From Streptomyces sp. 35G-GA-8 (GTDB taxonomy: Bacteria; Actinomycetota; Actinomycetes; Streptomycetales; Streptomycetaceae), in NCBI RefSeq assembly GCF_023534745.1, contig NZ_JAMHJQ010000001.1, positions 380,110-444,109 of the forward strand: 64,000 nt of DNA, written 5' to 3'. Position numbers and translations under genes: made by a program. The notes below the pieces were generated by a model. It was given only the letters and a program-made list of their open reading frames with translations, made no database searches and was not told the origin of the DNA. Shown here piece by piece: positions 1 through 7,979 of the stretch (position 1 is the stretch's first letter; each line of letters starts with the position of its first letter).

Positions 1-196
1 GGAACGGGTAGAGGCTGAAGGCGCCGACGATCAGCAGCCCCGGCGCGGCGAACAGCCAGGGACTGGAGGGCAGTTGGCGTCTGATGGCGGTCGCGGGGCC
101 GCGGCGGGGCCCACGGCCGGAGCCGGAGCCCCGGTGCGTGGGCCCCGCCGCGGCGGCGTCCGGGGGGAGCGCCCTGGGGGCGGTGGTGCTCTTCAT
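1..196 (-). CDS. Sugar ABC transporter permease, N-terminal part (cut by window edge)
   Basis: Only the first 65 codons lie in the window. The start is an ATG at 196. The first ~45 residues are a Pro/Ala/Gly/Arg-rich cytoplasmic tail, followed by the start of a hydrophobic segment (PWLFAAPGLLIVGAFSLYPF) that is typical of the first membrane helix of MalF/UgpA-type permeases (binding-protein-dependent transport inner membrane component). It lies 17 nt downstream of the solute-binding lipoprotein gene on the same strand, so the two are almost certainly one importer operon. The call rests on this context plus the helix; the EAA loop is outside the window. The substrate is unknown. Confidence 0.75.
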   Translation of the reverse strand, partial: MKSTTAPRALPPDAAAAGPTHRGSGSGRGPRRGPATAIRRQLPSSPWLFAAPGLLIVGAFSLYPF

Positions 197-213
197 GGTG
201 CGGGGCTCGGCTC

Positions 214-1506
214 TCAGCTCTGCTTGAGCAGGGTGTCGCAGGCCTCGACCGCGCGGTCCAGCGCCTCCTGGGGGCTCTGCTTGCCCTGGAGCGCCTTGGC
301 AACCTGGTTGCGCAGCTCGGTCTTCATCTGCTCGCTGAACAGGACGGGCGTGTAATTGACGGCCGTCTTCAGGGACTTGGCGGCGGCGACGCGTACGCGC
401 GTCTCGTCGGTGCCGTCCTCCTTGGTGAAGTACGGGTCGTCCAGGGAGCCCTTGGTGCTCGGGAAGATGGCGACCTGCTTGGCGAACGACATCTGGCGGG
501 TCGCGTCGGTCACGAAGTGGGCGAACGCCACAGCGGCGGGCTTCTGCTGGGTCTTCGCGTTCACCATGACGCCCATGACGTACATGTTGACCTTGCCGGT
601 GCTGGTGACCTGGTCGGTGATCCCGATGTTCTTGTAGAGCGTCGGGGCCTTGGTCTTGAAGTTCTCCAGGTCCAGCGCGCTGCCCGGGTTCATGGCCACG
701 GACTCGGTGAGGAACTTCGTCCCGGAGGACTCGGGCGTGGCGGTCAGCGCCTGCGGGTCGAGCGCCTTCTTGTCGAACAACTCCTTGTAGCGGGTGAGCA
801 TTTCCACCCCCTTGGCGTCGTTGAAGGCGAAGCCGGTGCCTTCCTTGTTCATCAGCTGGACGCCGTAGCGGCCGAAGTCCTCGATGGTGGGCACCTGCGC
901 GAGCGTGGCTATCTCGCCGTCGCTCCGCTCGGCCAGCTTGAGCCCCTGGTCGAAGACCTCGTCATAGGTCGTCGGCGGCTTCTCGGGGTCGAGCCCGGCC
1001 TCCTCGAAGAGCCGCTTGTTGTAGAACATCGGGCCGGTGTTGAGGTACCAGGGGAAGCCGAACGTGCCGTCCATGCCCGGGAGCTGGTGGCTCTGCCACG
1101 CGCCCGGCAGGTACTCGTCACGGAACGAGGCCGCCGTCTCGTCCTTGTCGAGGTCGAGCGCGAGCCCGGCCTTCGCCAGCGGGGCCACCAGGTCCGGCGA
1201 GACATTGACGACGTCCGGCAGTGTGCCGCCGGCGGCGTCGGCGCTCAGCTTGTCGGCGTAGCCCTCGGCCGGCCGGTCGACCCACTTCACCTCGGTGTCG
1301 GGGTACTTCTTCTCGAAGTCCTTGATGACCCCGTTGAAGTAGTCCTTGAAGTTGGCCTGGAGGTTCCAGGTCTGGAAGGTGATCTTGCCCTTGACGGGGC
1401 CCGAGGCGTCGGAGGAATCGTCACCCGAACCGCCGCTGCAGGCGCTGAGGGGCAGAACGGAAGCGAGAACAGCGGCGACAGCGACTGCTCTTCGGGAGAT
1501 GCGCAC
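214..1506 (-). CDS. Extracellular sugar-binding lipoprotein (ABC family 1 solute-binding protein)
   Basis: Predicted 430-residue high-affinity substrate receptor of a carbohydrate ABC importer, anchored outside the membrane. It starts with the basic stretch VRISRRAV, a hydrophobic segment and a lipobox ending LSAC-SGG, so a lipid-modified cysteine near residue 24 is expected. The mature part has family-1 features: an ITFQTWN first strand, DFEKKYPDTEV, and a middle portion with FPWYLNTGPMFYNKRLFEEAG, typical of maltose/sn-glycerol-type binding proteins. I chose the GTG at 1506 because AAGGAG lies 9 nt upstream; the open frame continues upstream to 1629 but that would bury the signal peptide. 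It is followed by a permease gene and diverges from a LacI-type regulator. Substrate not identifiable. Confidence 0.9.
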   Translation of the reverse strand: MRISRRAVAVAAVLASVLPLSACSGGSGDDSSDASGPVKGKITFQTWNLQANFKDYFNGVIKDFEKKYPDTEVKWVDRPAEGYADKLSADAAGGTLPDVVNVSPDLVAPLAKAGLALDLDKDETAASFRDEYLPGAWQSHQLPGMDGTFGFPWYLNTGPMFYNKRLFEEAGLDPEKPPTTYDEVFDQGLKLAERSDGEIATLAQVPTIEDFGRYGVQLMNKEGTGFAFNDAKGVEMLTRYKELFDKKALDPQALTATPESSGTKFLTESVAMNPGSALDLENFKTKAPTLYKNIGITDQVTSTGKVNMYVMGVMVNAKTQQKPAAVAFAHFVTDATRQMSFAKQVAIFPSTKGSLDDPYFTKEDGTDETRVRVAAAKSLKTAVNYTPVLFSEQMKTELRNQVAKALQGKQSPQEALDRAVEACDTLLKQS

Positions 1507-1591
1507 GGAGAACGGCTCCTTTGCTCGGACCAGGCGTGCGTACGGCCAGCCGGAGCTCCGGGCCACGGCTGCGAATTTCAACAGACCTTGC

Positions 1592-1619
1592 AATGTGTTG
1601 GCGTGAAAGTCAACACATT
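1592..1619. promoter_or_regulatory. Inverted repeat overlapping the importer promoter (operator candidate)
   Basis: Perfect 9-bp arms AATGTGTTG (1592-1600) and CAACACATT (1611-1619) separated by 10 nt. On the minus strand it covers the -35 TTGACT and the spacer of the likely importer promoter, where bound repressor would block RNA polymerase. The adjacent LacI-family gene is the natural candidate regulator (inference). Confidence 0.55.
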
Positions 1620-1692
1620 CGTGCGACAAAGACCCATCGTCCCGGTATCACAGCAGGTCAGAGCGGTCCTTTTGCTCTTCTTGCGGTATGCC

Positions 1693-1732
1693 ACTAATGC
1701 GCTTTAGGATGCGAGGACTCAAGCGCATTAGT
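1693..1732. promoter_or_regulatory. Perfect 12-bp inverted repeat, LacI-type operator pair candidate
   Basis: Arms ACTAATGCGCTT (1693-1704) and AAGCGCATTAGT (1721-1732) with a 16-nt spacer. Each arm is itself nearly palindromic around GCGC (TAA-n-GCGC-n-TTA), the style of LacI-family half-palindromes, so this may be two adjacent operators rather than one. It sits about 140 nt upstream of the regulator gene start. Confidence 0.55.
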
Positions 1733-1868
1733 ACGGGGTCCACATGGCTCGTCCGGTACGGCCGGAAGGCCTGCGATGCCCCCGTTGCACACCCGGGAGC
1801 GGGAGCGTGGAACGCGACCGGGAACGCCGGGGACGCGACAGGGAAGGCGAGAAGAGAGAGGCACACGG

Positions 1869-2954
1869 GTGGCAGCGAACCCGCCGTCGGACAGGGACAC
1901 GCCCACGGCCAGACGTACTCGCCCGCGCCGGCCGACCATGAAGGACATCGCGAAGCGCGCCGGGGTCTCGGAGAGCGCGGTCTCCTTCGCGCTCAACGAC
2001 CGCCCCGGGGTCTCCGAGGTGACCCGCGACCGGGTACGCCGGGTCGCGGAACAGCTGGGCTGGCGGCCCAGTACCGCCGCCCGCGCGCTGTCGGGCGAGG
2101 GCTCGGCGACGGTCGGTCTGGTGCTGGCCCGTCCTGCGGCGACCCTCGGCGTCGACTCGTTCTTCCTCCAGCTGATCTCCGGCATCCAGGAGATCCTGTC
2201 AGAACGTCAACTCGGCCTGCTTTTCCAGGTGGTGGAGGACGTGCACGCCGAGTGCGCGGTCTACCGGCGGTGGTGGGCGGAGCACCGCGTGGACGGCGTA
2301 CTGGTCGTGGACCCCAGGACCGACGACCCCCGCCCCGACCTCCTGGACGAGCTGGGACTCCCCGGTGTGGTCATCGGCGCGCTGCCCGCCGGCGACACGG
2401 GCCGCCACCCCGGTCTGTCGCAGGTACGGGCCGACGACGCGGGCGCGATGGCCGCCATCGTGGGCCGGCTGCACGCGTTGGGGCACCGCCGCATCGTCCA
2501 TATCGCGGGGCTGCCCTCGCTCGCCCACACGGAGCGCCGTATCCGCTCGCTGCGGATCGAGGCCGACCGGCGCGGGCTGCCCGAGGCGCGCTCGCTGACC
2601 ACGGACTACTCCGACACCCAGGGCGCGGCGGTGACCCGCCGGGTGCTGGAGGAGGACCGCCCGCCGACCGCCCTGATCTACGACAACGATGTGATGGCCG
2701 CCGCCGGGGCGGCGGTGACGACCGGGCTCGGTCTCTCCGTACCGGGCGATGTCTCGGTCATCTCCTGGGAGGACTCGGCCCTGTGCCGGCTGGTGCGCCC
2801 CTGGCTCACCGCGCTCTCCCGTGACTCGGTGGCCTTCGGCCGGATCGCCGCGACGGAGCTGGCCGCGCTGCTCGACGGCGGCGGGGCCCGCACCGTACAA
2901 GTGCCGCTCCCCCGGCTGATCGAGCGGGAGAGCCTGGACCGGGCACGGCCGTAA
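1869..2954 (+). CDS. LacI-family transcriptional regulator
   Basis: Predicted 361-residue sugar-responsive repressor. After a ~23-residue Arg/Pro-rich leader it has the LacI helix-turn-helix MKDIAKRAGVSESAVSFALN, then the hinge region ending in ALSGEGSATVGLVLAR and a periplasmic-binding-protein-like effector domain (SFFLQLISGIQEIL; GVLVVDPR; DNDVMAAAGAAV; PGDVSVISWED). I chose the GTG at 1869, preceded by GAGAGAGG; an internal ATG at 1938 begins exactly at the HTH but has no visible ribosome site. It diverges from the sugar importer and probably controls that operon and itself through the inverted repeats in between. The inducer is unknown. Confidence 0.9.
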   Translation: MAANPPSDRDTPTARRTRPRRPTMKDIAKRAGVSESAVSFALNDRPGVSEVTRDRVRRVAEQLGWRPSTAARALSGEGSATVGLVLARPAATLGVDSFFLQLISGIQEILSERQLGLLFQVVEDVHAECAVYRRWWAEHRVDGVLVVDPRTDDPRPDLLDELGLPGVVIGALPAGDTGRHPGLSQVRADDAGAMAAIVGRLHALGHRRIVHIAGLPSLAHTERRIRSLRIEADRRGLPEARSLTTDYSDTQGAAVTRRVLEEDRPPTALIYDNDVMAAAGAAVTTGLGLSVPGDVSVISWEDSALCRLVRPWLTALSRDSVAFGRIAATELAALLDGGGARTVQVPLPRLIERESLDRARP

Positions 2955-2983
2955 CGCGTCGGAAATACATCGGCGCACGACCA

Positions 2984-3018
2984 TTGACACCCGAAGAGAT
3001 CAAGTGATCTATTCACTT
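2984..3018 (+). promoter_or_regulatory. Leaderless promoter with overlapping palindrome for the GntR gene
   Basis: A perfect -35 TTGACA (2984-2989) is followed after 18 bp by TCTATT (3008-3013), 6 nt before the ATG at 3020. No ribosome-binding site is visible, so transcription probably begins at or next to the start codon. AAGTGA (3002-3007) and TCACTT (3013-3018) form a dyad that covers the -10 element, and GATCA-AG-TGATC overlaps it. This layout suggests autoregulation by the GntR protein. Confidence 0.6.
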
Positions 3019-3019
3019 C

Positions 3020-3772
3020 ATGAGTCGCAGTGAACTGTCACTGTCCGAGCATCTGGCGGACAGCATCGTCGAGATCATCCGTACCGAACGGCTGGTCCCC
3101 GGGGACGCCCTGGCGTCCTCGCGTGACCTCGCCCGCCGGTTCGACGTCACCACGCCCACGGTCCGCGAGGCCCTGCGCAGACTTGAGGCCACCGGCGTGG
3201 TGGAGTTCCGGCACGGCTCGGGGACCTATGTGGGGCCGGGCAGCGAGCGACGGCTGCTCGCCAACCCGCATCTGCCGCACGGCAGTCGCGAGTCGGTGCT
3301 CGAACTCGTCGAGGCCCGGCTGGTCCTGGAACCCGCCATCGCGGCCGCGGCGGCACGTACCCGAGTGCCGGAAGCGGTGGAGCGGTTGCGGACCGCGTCG
3401 GCCAACGCGCTGCATCCGCCGCGCGAGTCGCCGGGGGCCTGGGTGCACTTCCATGTCGCCCTGGCCGCGGCGAGCGGCAACGCGCTGCTGCGCGAGGCCG
3501 TCGAGGCGCTGCTCCAGGTCAGGGCGCGGGAGCAGGTCGAGATCCGGCATCGCTACAACGACCGCGCCCGGGACCACGCGGAGCATGTGGAGATCTTCGA
3601 GGCGGTACGGGACGGGGACGCGGACACGGCCGAGCGGCTGACCCGGGAACATCTGGGCTTCATCCGCGAGGCGGTCCTCACCGCCGACTTCCCGGACACC
3701 GGGACAGCTCACACCGACGCGGCGGCGACCACGGGGTACGGCGCCGCGACAGATCCGGAGATCCGCCGATGA
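3020..3772 (+). CDS. GntR-family regulator (FadR/FCD type)
   Basis: Predicted 250-residue DNA-binding regulator. The N-terminal winged helix-turn-helix reads LADSIVEIIRTERLVPGDALASSRDLA with the wing GSGTYVGPG (residues ~10-75). The C-terminal FCD ligand domain (~95-225) has the family pattern VLELVEARLVLEPAIAA, FHVALAAASGNALL and DHAEHVEIFEAVRDGDADTAERLTREHL, including the D/H residues that usually bind a metal and a carboxylate ligand. The gene overlaps the creatininase-like gene by 4 nt (ATGA), so the two are translationally coupled. The ligand is unknown; a small acid or amide handled by the partner enzyme is a guess. Confidence 0.9.
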   Translation: MSRSELSLSEHLADSIVEIIRTERLVPGDALASSRDLARRFDVTTPTVREALRRLEATGVVEFRHGSGTYVGPGSERRLLANPHLPHGSRESVLELVEARLVLEPAIAAAAARTRVPEAVERLRTASANALHPPRESPGAWVHFHVALAAASGNALLREAVEALLQVRAREQVEIRHRYNDRARDHAEHVEIFEAVRDGDADTAERLTREHLGFIREAVLTADFPDTGTAHTDAAATTGYGAATDPEIRR

Positions 3773-4542
3773 GCGCCGCCCGGCCACCGCGACTCGCCGA
3801 GATGACCACCGAAGAGGCGGCCACCGCCGTCACCGGAAGCCCCGTGGTGATCATTCCGGCCGGCGCGTTCGAACAGCACGGTCCGGCGATGCCGTTGGCC
3901 ACGGACACGATCCGGGCCGAGGGCGTGGCCGAGCGCGTGGCCGCCGCACTGGCCGGCCGCGCGGTGATCGGCCCCGCGCTGCCGGTCGGTGTCTCACCGC
4001 ACCATCTCGCCTTCGCCGGTACGGTCACGCTCACCACCACGACCCTGGCCGCCGTGGTGCGCGAGTACATCGAGAGCCTGTACCGGCACGGCTGGCGGAA
4101 GGTGCTCGTCATCACCGGCCATGGCGGCAACAACGCCACCCTGTCCACGGTGGCACAGGATCTGCTCACCACCCACCCCGATCTCCAGTTCGCCTGGACC
4201 CCCGTCACCCCGCTCGCGGCCGATGTCGTGTCCGGGATGGGGGTCAGCGAGGTGCACGGTCACAGCGGCGAGGCCGAGACCGCGCAGATGCTCCATCTCG
4301 CCCCCGGACTGGTGCACACCGACCGGCTCACCGCCGGTACCACCTCCACCGCCCAACTCGACCCGCTCTCCCGGCTCTCGCGGCACGGCGCCCACCCCGC
4401 GCTCGTGGTGCGCTACGACCGGCTCAGCCCCAATGGCATCCTCGGAGACCCGCGCCGGGCGACCACCGAGGACGGACAGGCGGTCGTCGACGCCGTCGTG
4501 GTCCGTGTTGTCGCCTTCGTCAAGGAGTGGCTGGACGCCTGA
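3769..4542 (+). CDS. Creatininase-family amidohydrolase
   Basis: Predicted 257-residue cytoplasmic metal-dependent hydrolase of the creatinine amidohydrolase family, which opens cyclic amides or cleaves related bonds. Metal ligands seen: GAFEQHGP (Glu35, His37), PLATDT (Asp46), ITGHGGNN (His118) and HGHSGEAET (Glu168 region). Length matches the family. Some members belong to mycofactocin maturation (MftE), but no mycofactocin precursor or radical SAM partner is adjacent, so that role is unlikely here. It is the second gene of a coupled pair with the GntR regulator, which suggests ligand-controlled use of a small amide. The exact substrate cannot be read from sequence. Confidence 0.85.
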   Translation: MSAARPPRLAEMTTEEAATAVTGSPVVIIPAGAFEQHGPAMPLATDTIRAEGVAERVAAALAGRAVIGPALPVGVSPHHLAFAGTVTLTTTTLAAVVREYIESLYRHGWRKVLVITGHGGNNATLSTVAQDLLTTHPDLQFAWTPVTPLAADVVSGMGVSEVHGHSGEAETAQMLHLAPGLVHTDRLTAGTTSTAQLDPLSRLSRHGAHPALVVRYDRLSPNGILGDPRRATTEDGQAVVDAVVVRVVAFVKEWLDA

Positions 4543-4869
4543 ACCGGGCGCCCACGCCCGCCACTTCCCCGCAGACGGCACCGCGCCGCCCGCGCCACCG
4601 GTAACGGCGCGCGTGGTGCCGTAGGCAGCACCCGCCCGCACCGCCGGGTCCGTACGACACCCCTCGCGTACCGCCCCCGCGCGTGAGCGCTCCTCGTCAA
4701 CCCTCACGCCGCACGCGGTACGCGTCCCATAACGCACCCCAGGTGCCCCCACACCTCAGGTGTCCACGCGTCGCGCGTCCGAGCCGCGACCCCCGCCCCG
4801 CCGCACGGGGCACCCCTGCCGAAATCCAGTGAGCCGTCCGCCCCAGGCGTCCGGCAGAAGGAGCCTGTC
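4543..4869. other. 327-nt non-coding gap
   Basis: No gene is supported here. The only structure I see is a palindrome ACACCT-C-AGGTGT at 4751-4763, about 110 nt before the esterase start, which could be an operator. Pyrimidine-rich sequence otherwise dominates the plus strand, and the ribosome site AAGGAG of the next gene lies just inside the right end. Confidence 0.5.
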
Positions 4870-5841
4870 ATGAACTCCCTCCAGCGGATGGCGACCGCCG
4901 CCGTGGGCCTCGTCCTGTGCCTCACGGCGACCGGAGCGACGACCGCGACCGCGGCCGCCGCCCCCGATCCGCGCGGCGCGTCCAAGGCCGCCTGCCGGCT
5001 GCCCGCCCCTCAGCCGTCCGGCACCAGCGCGGCGCACACGATCAGCAGCGACGGCCGGGAGCGGACGTATCAGCTCCATCTCCCGGACGGCTACGCGAAG
5101 AAGCGCGACTGGCCGGTCGTCCTCGCCTTCCACGGCCGGGGCAACACCGGTGCGGGGACCGAGGAGTTCTCCAAGCTCTCCGCCCTGCCGGCCGTCGTGG
5201 TCTACCCCAACGGGGTCATCGGCACCGGTGACGGCGACCGCCAGGCGTGGCAGGGCGCGCCGTACGCGGCGGCGGGGGTGGACGACGTCCGGTTCACCGA
5301 AGACCTCCTCGACCGGCTGGAGTCCACCCTCTGCGTGGACGAGCGACGGGTGTACGCCACCGGGAAGTCCAACGGGGCGGGGTTCGTCTCCACCCTGCTC
5401 GCCTGCCGCATGGCGGACCGGATCGCCGCCATCGCGCCCGTCGCCGCCGCCCTCTATCCCACCGGTGAGCCGTGCGAGCCGTCCCGTCCGGTGCCCGTCA
5501 TCGATTTCCACGGCACGGGTGATGTCACCATCCCGTACGCCGGGGACGCCGACCGCGGACTCCCCGCCATCCAGGACTGGGTGGCCCAGTGGGCCGAGCG
5601 GAACGGCTGCGACGCGCGCGCCCATGACCGGGTGACCGAGCCCGACATCACCGTCTCCCGCTGGCGCGGCTGCGACCGCGGGGCCGAGGTACGGCATGTC
5701 GCGGTCACCGACGGCGGACACACCTGGCCCGGCGCCGACAGCTACAGCGGCGGCGGCTACACCACCCAGACCATCGAGGCGCACGAGGTCATGTGGCAGT
5801 TCCTGCGCCCGTTCCGTACCCCCGCGTCCCCCCGTCACTGA
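4870..5841 (+). CDS. Secreted PHB-depolymerase/feruloyl-esterase-like alpha/beta hydrolase
   Basis: Predicted 323-residue secreted esterase (LpqC / poly-3-hydroxybutyrate depolymerase family). A signal peptide ends around ATAAAAP (residue ~31). The fold signature is present: PVVLAFHGRGNTG (oxyanion region), GVDDVRFTEDLLDRL, nucleophile GKSNG with Ser167, acid in HGTGD (Asp218) and GGHTWPG (His284). Four or more cysteines in the mature chain suggest disulfides. ATG at 4870 has AAGGAG 8 nt upstream. No substrate-binding or polymer-binding domain is attached, so soluble esters or oligomers are as likely as polymer. It precedes an AbgT-type transporter by 57 nt, possibly one operon. Confidence 0.85.
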   Translation: MNSLQRMATAAVGLVLCLTATGATTATAAAAPDPRGASKAACRLPAPQPSGTSAAHTISSDGRERTYQLHLPDGYAKKRDWPVVLAFHGRGNTGAGTEEFSKLSALPAVVVYPNGVIGTGDGDRQAWQGAPYAAAGVDDVRFTEDLLDRLESTLCVDERRVYATGKSNGAGFVSTLLACRMADRIAAIAPVAAALYPTGEPCEPSRPVPVIDFHGTGDVTIPYAGDADRGLPAIQDWVAQWAERNGCDARAHDRVTEPDITVSRWRGCDRGAEVRHVAVTDGGHTWPGADSYSGGGYTTQTIEAHEVMWQFLRPFRTPASPRH

Positions 5842-5898
5842 GACCCGCGCCGCCCCCGTCCCCGCCGATCGCAGGAACCGAGCAAGGAGCCCGCTCCC

Positions 5899-7491
5899 AT
5901 GACCACGCCGACACCCGCACCACCGGACAGACCGTCCCCACCACCCGACGCGCGCGGCGCAGGGTCCGACGAGGGGACCCGACTCCCGCGCATCGTCCGC
6001 GCGATGGCCGTCATCGAGCGGGCCGGCAACGCGCTGCCGCACCCGTTCTGGCTGTTCTGGATCCTCTCCGGCCTGCTCGCGGTCATCAGCGCGATACTGG
6101 CCGCCGCCGATGTCTCCGTCGTCTCCCCCAGCGACCACAAGACCGTCACGGTGCAGAATCTGCTCAGCGGTGACGGGCTCGCCATGGCCGTCTCGACGAT
6201 GATCGAGAACTTCGCGACCTTCCCGCCGATGGCCACCATCGTCGTGGTGATCATGGGCGTCGCGGTGGCCGAGCGCACCGGCTTCCTCGCGGCGCTGATG
6301 CGGGTCGGTGTCTCGCGGGTACCCGCCTCCTGGGTGGTGTTCGCCGTCGCCTTCGCCGGCACCGTCTCCCATGTCGCCTCGGCCGCCGCGTACATCATCC
6401 TCGTACCGCTGGGCGGGCTGGCCTTCCGGGCCGTGGGGCGCTCCCCGATCCTCGGTGTCGTCGTCGCGTACACCTCCATAGCCTCGGGGTACGACGCGAG
6501 CCCCGTCCCCACGCCCAACGACGCCATCTTCGCCGGGATCACCACCGCGGCGGCGCGGATCGTGGGCGGTGAGGACGCGTATGTGTCGCCGCTGAGCAAC
6601 TGGTTCTTCAATATCGCCTCGTCCTTGCTGCTGGCCCTCGTCATCACGCTGGTGACGAAGTTCGTGCTGAGCAAGCGGCCCGATCTCGACGCGGATCCGG
6701 ACGCCGATCTGGAGGACCTGGGCACGCTCACCCTCAGCGCGCGGGAACGCTCGGCGCTGCGCGCGGCCGTACTCGCCCTGCTGGCGGCGCTCGTGGTGCT
6801 CGTCGCCGTCATGGTGCCCCCGTCGTCACCGCTGCGCGGTGAGGGCGGCAGCATCGTGGAGTCGCCGTTCCTGGACGGCATCGCGGCGGTCGTCGCGCTG
6901 GTCTTCGGACTGGTGGGCATCGTGTACGGATACCGCTCGGGCTCGGTCACGTCGGCCGGTGACATACCGAGGCTGATGGGCCGGGGCATCATGCAGATGG
7001 CGCCGGTGCTGGTGCTGTTCTTCGCGATCGCCCAGTTCCTGGCGTACTTCGACTGGACGCATATCGGTGATGTCCTCGCGGTCAGGGCGGCGGAGGCGCT
7101 GGAGCAGAGCGGGATGCCGATCGTCCTGGTGTTCCTGCTGATCCTCGTCCTGCTGACGCTGGTCAATGTCATGGTGACCAGCGGGTCGGCGATGTGGGCG
7201 ATGTGCGCGCCCGTTCTGGTGCCGATGCTGATGCTGGTGAGCGTGCCGGCCGAGACGACCCAGGCGCTGTTCCGGATCGCCGACTCGGGATCGACCGCCA
7301 TCACCCCGATGAGCCCGTACTTCGTGATGGCGCTCGGCTTCCTCCAGCGCTACCGCAAGAGCGCGGGGATCGGCACCCTGGCCTCGTACACGCTGCCGCT
7401 GGCCCTGACCATGACGGTCGCGTGGACCCTGCTGTTCCTCGTCTGGTGGGCGGTGGGCATTCCGCTCGGCCCGGGGGCTCCGGTCCGCTGA
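5899..7491 (+). CDS. AbgT-family transporter (p-aminobenzoyl-glutamate type)
   Basis: Predicted 530-residue integral membrane transporter with about a dozen hydrophobic segments. It has the AbgT features: N-terminal RAGNALPHPFWLFWIL, the hairpin-type stretch SHVASAAAYIILVPLGG, ASGYDASPVPTPNDA and the C-terminal VNVMVTSGSAMWAMCAPVLVPML and DSGSTAITPMSPYFV motifs. Family members import p-aminobenzoyl-glutamate or export antifolates such as sulfonamides; which of these applies cannot be decided from sequence. No abgA/abgB-type hydrolase is adjacent. ATG at 5899 follows AAGGAG with 9-nt spacing. The first ~35 residues are a Pro-rich cytoplasmic tail. Confidence 0.85.
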   Translation: MTTPTPAPPDRPSPPPDARGAGSDEGTRLPRIVRAMAVIERAGNALPHPFWLFWILSGLLAVISAILAAADVSVVSPSDHKTVTVQNLLSGDGLAMAVSTMIENFATFPPMATIVVVIMGVAVAERTGFLAALMRVGVSRVPASWVVFAVAFAGTVSHVASAAAYIILVPLGGLAFRAVGRSPILGVVVAYTSIASGYDASPVPTPNDAIFAGITTAAARIVGGEDAYVSPLSNWFFNIASSLLLALVITLVTKFVLSKRPDLDADPDADLEDLGTLTLSARERSALRAAVLALLAALVVLVAVMVPPSSPLRGEGGSIVESPFLDGIAAVVALVFGLVGIVYGYRSGSVTSAGDIPRLMGRGIMQMAPVLVLFFAIAQFLAYFDWTHIGDVLAVRAAEALEQSGMPIVLVFLLILVLLTLVNVMVTSGSAMWAMCAPVLVPMLMLVSVPAETTQALFRIADSGSTAITPMSPYFVMALGFLQRYRKSAGIGTLASYTLPLALTMTVAWTLLFLVWWAVGIPLGPGAPVR

Positions 7492-7497
7492 GTCCGC

Positions 7498-7542
7498 GCC
7501 GCCGGGCGGGGAGGGTGCCGGCGACCCTCCGCGCCCGGCGGC
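7498..7542. terminator. Bidirectional hairpin between convergent genes
   Basis: A 19-bp stem with one mismatch: left arm 7498-7516, 7-nt loop GCCGGCG, right arm 7524-7542. It lies just after the stop of the AbgT gene and just downstream of the oppositely oriented small secreted protein gene. There is no T-tract, as is common for actinobacterial terminators. Confidence 0.6.
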
Positions 7543-7567
7543 CGTGCCGGGGGCCGGCCCCGGTGGG

Positions 7568-7789
7568 TCAGTCCCAGCGGTAGCCGTCGCCCAACAGCAG
7601 CGTGTGCTCCAGCACATCCTCCATCGGGTCGTCGATCTGGCCGGTGTTGATCAGTGTGAACCGCGACCCGTTGTGCGAGTTGTGATGTGTCTCGTCCGCG
7701 CTCGCCGCGCCCACGGGCACCCCCGTCACCACCGCCGTCGCCGCGATGCCGACCGCCCACCGGGAGATGGTCCTCGTCGTGCCGTTCAT
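7568..7789 (-). CDS. Small secreted protein of unknown function
   Basis: A 73-residue protein with a clear signal peptide: MNGTTRTISRW, a hydrophobic core AVGIAATAVVTGVPVG, and a cleavage site after AASA. The mature ~43 residues begin DETHHNSHNGSRF and end DGYRWD; they are hydrophilic, His/Asn-rich at the front, and lack cysteine. AGGAG sits 8 nt before the ATG at 7789, which supports translation. I do not recognise a family domain; I have the impression that similar short secreted proteins are conserved in Streptomyces. It diverges from a molybdopterin oxidase gene and has a TTGAGC-A-GCTCAA palindrome upstream. Confidence 0.7.
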   Translation of the reverse strand: MNGTTRTISRWAVGIAATAVVTGVPVGAASADETHHNSHNGSRFTLINTGQIDDPMEDVLEHTLLLGDGYRWD

Positions 7790-7847
7790 CGTTGGCTCCT
7801 CACCCTCGTGTCCCTCGAACAGCGGTACTTTCCATCCCGTTCATCTG

Positions 7848-7860
7848 TTGAGCAGCTCAA
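7848..7860. promoter_or_regulatory. Palindrome TTGAGC-A-GCTCAA in the divergent region
   Basis: Perfect 6-bp arms around one base, located 58 nt upstream of the small secreted protein start and 119 nt upstream of the sulfite-oxidase-like gene. A plausible operator for either gene; no regulator gene is adjacent. Confidence 0.4.
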
Positions 7861-7943
7861 AAGGTCACGCAGTTGATCGGAGAATTTTCCGGCCCCGTGG
7901 AGGGGGCGGTTGTTGCGACGGGATGAAATACCCCGCACCGTGG

Positions 7944-7973
7944 TTGACGGGGCATTTGGGCCGCTGCGACTCT
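7944..7973 (+). promoter_or_regulatory. Leaderless promoter of the molybdopterin oxidase gene
   Basis: -35 TTGACG (7944-7949), 18-bp spacer, -10 GACTCT (7968-7973), then 6 nt to the ATG at 7980. No Shine-Dalgarno sequence precedes the start, in line with a leaderless transcript. Confidence 0.5.
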
Positions 7974-7979
7974 CCCGGC

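Larger units (their letters stand above)
1507..1868. promoter_or_regulatory. Divergent control region between the ABC importer and its LacI-type regulator
   Basis: A 362-nt gap without a supported gene. It contains a leftward promoter candidate for the importer: -35 TTGACT (minus strand of 1608-1613), 17-bp spacer, -10 CAAGGT (minus strand of 1585-1590). Two inverted repeats lie here, annotated separately at 1592-1619 and 1693-1732. The first overlaps the importer -35 and spacer, the second is nearer the regulator gene. Short open frames in this gap have no family resemblance. Confidence 0.6.

Noticed and set aside
3769-4542. Mycofactocin maturation gene mftE
   Set aside because: No mycofactocin precursor, radical SAM MftC or other mft gene nearby; only the general creatininase family is supported.
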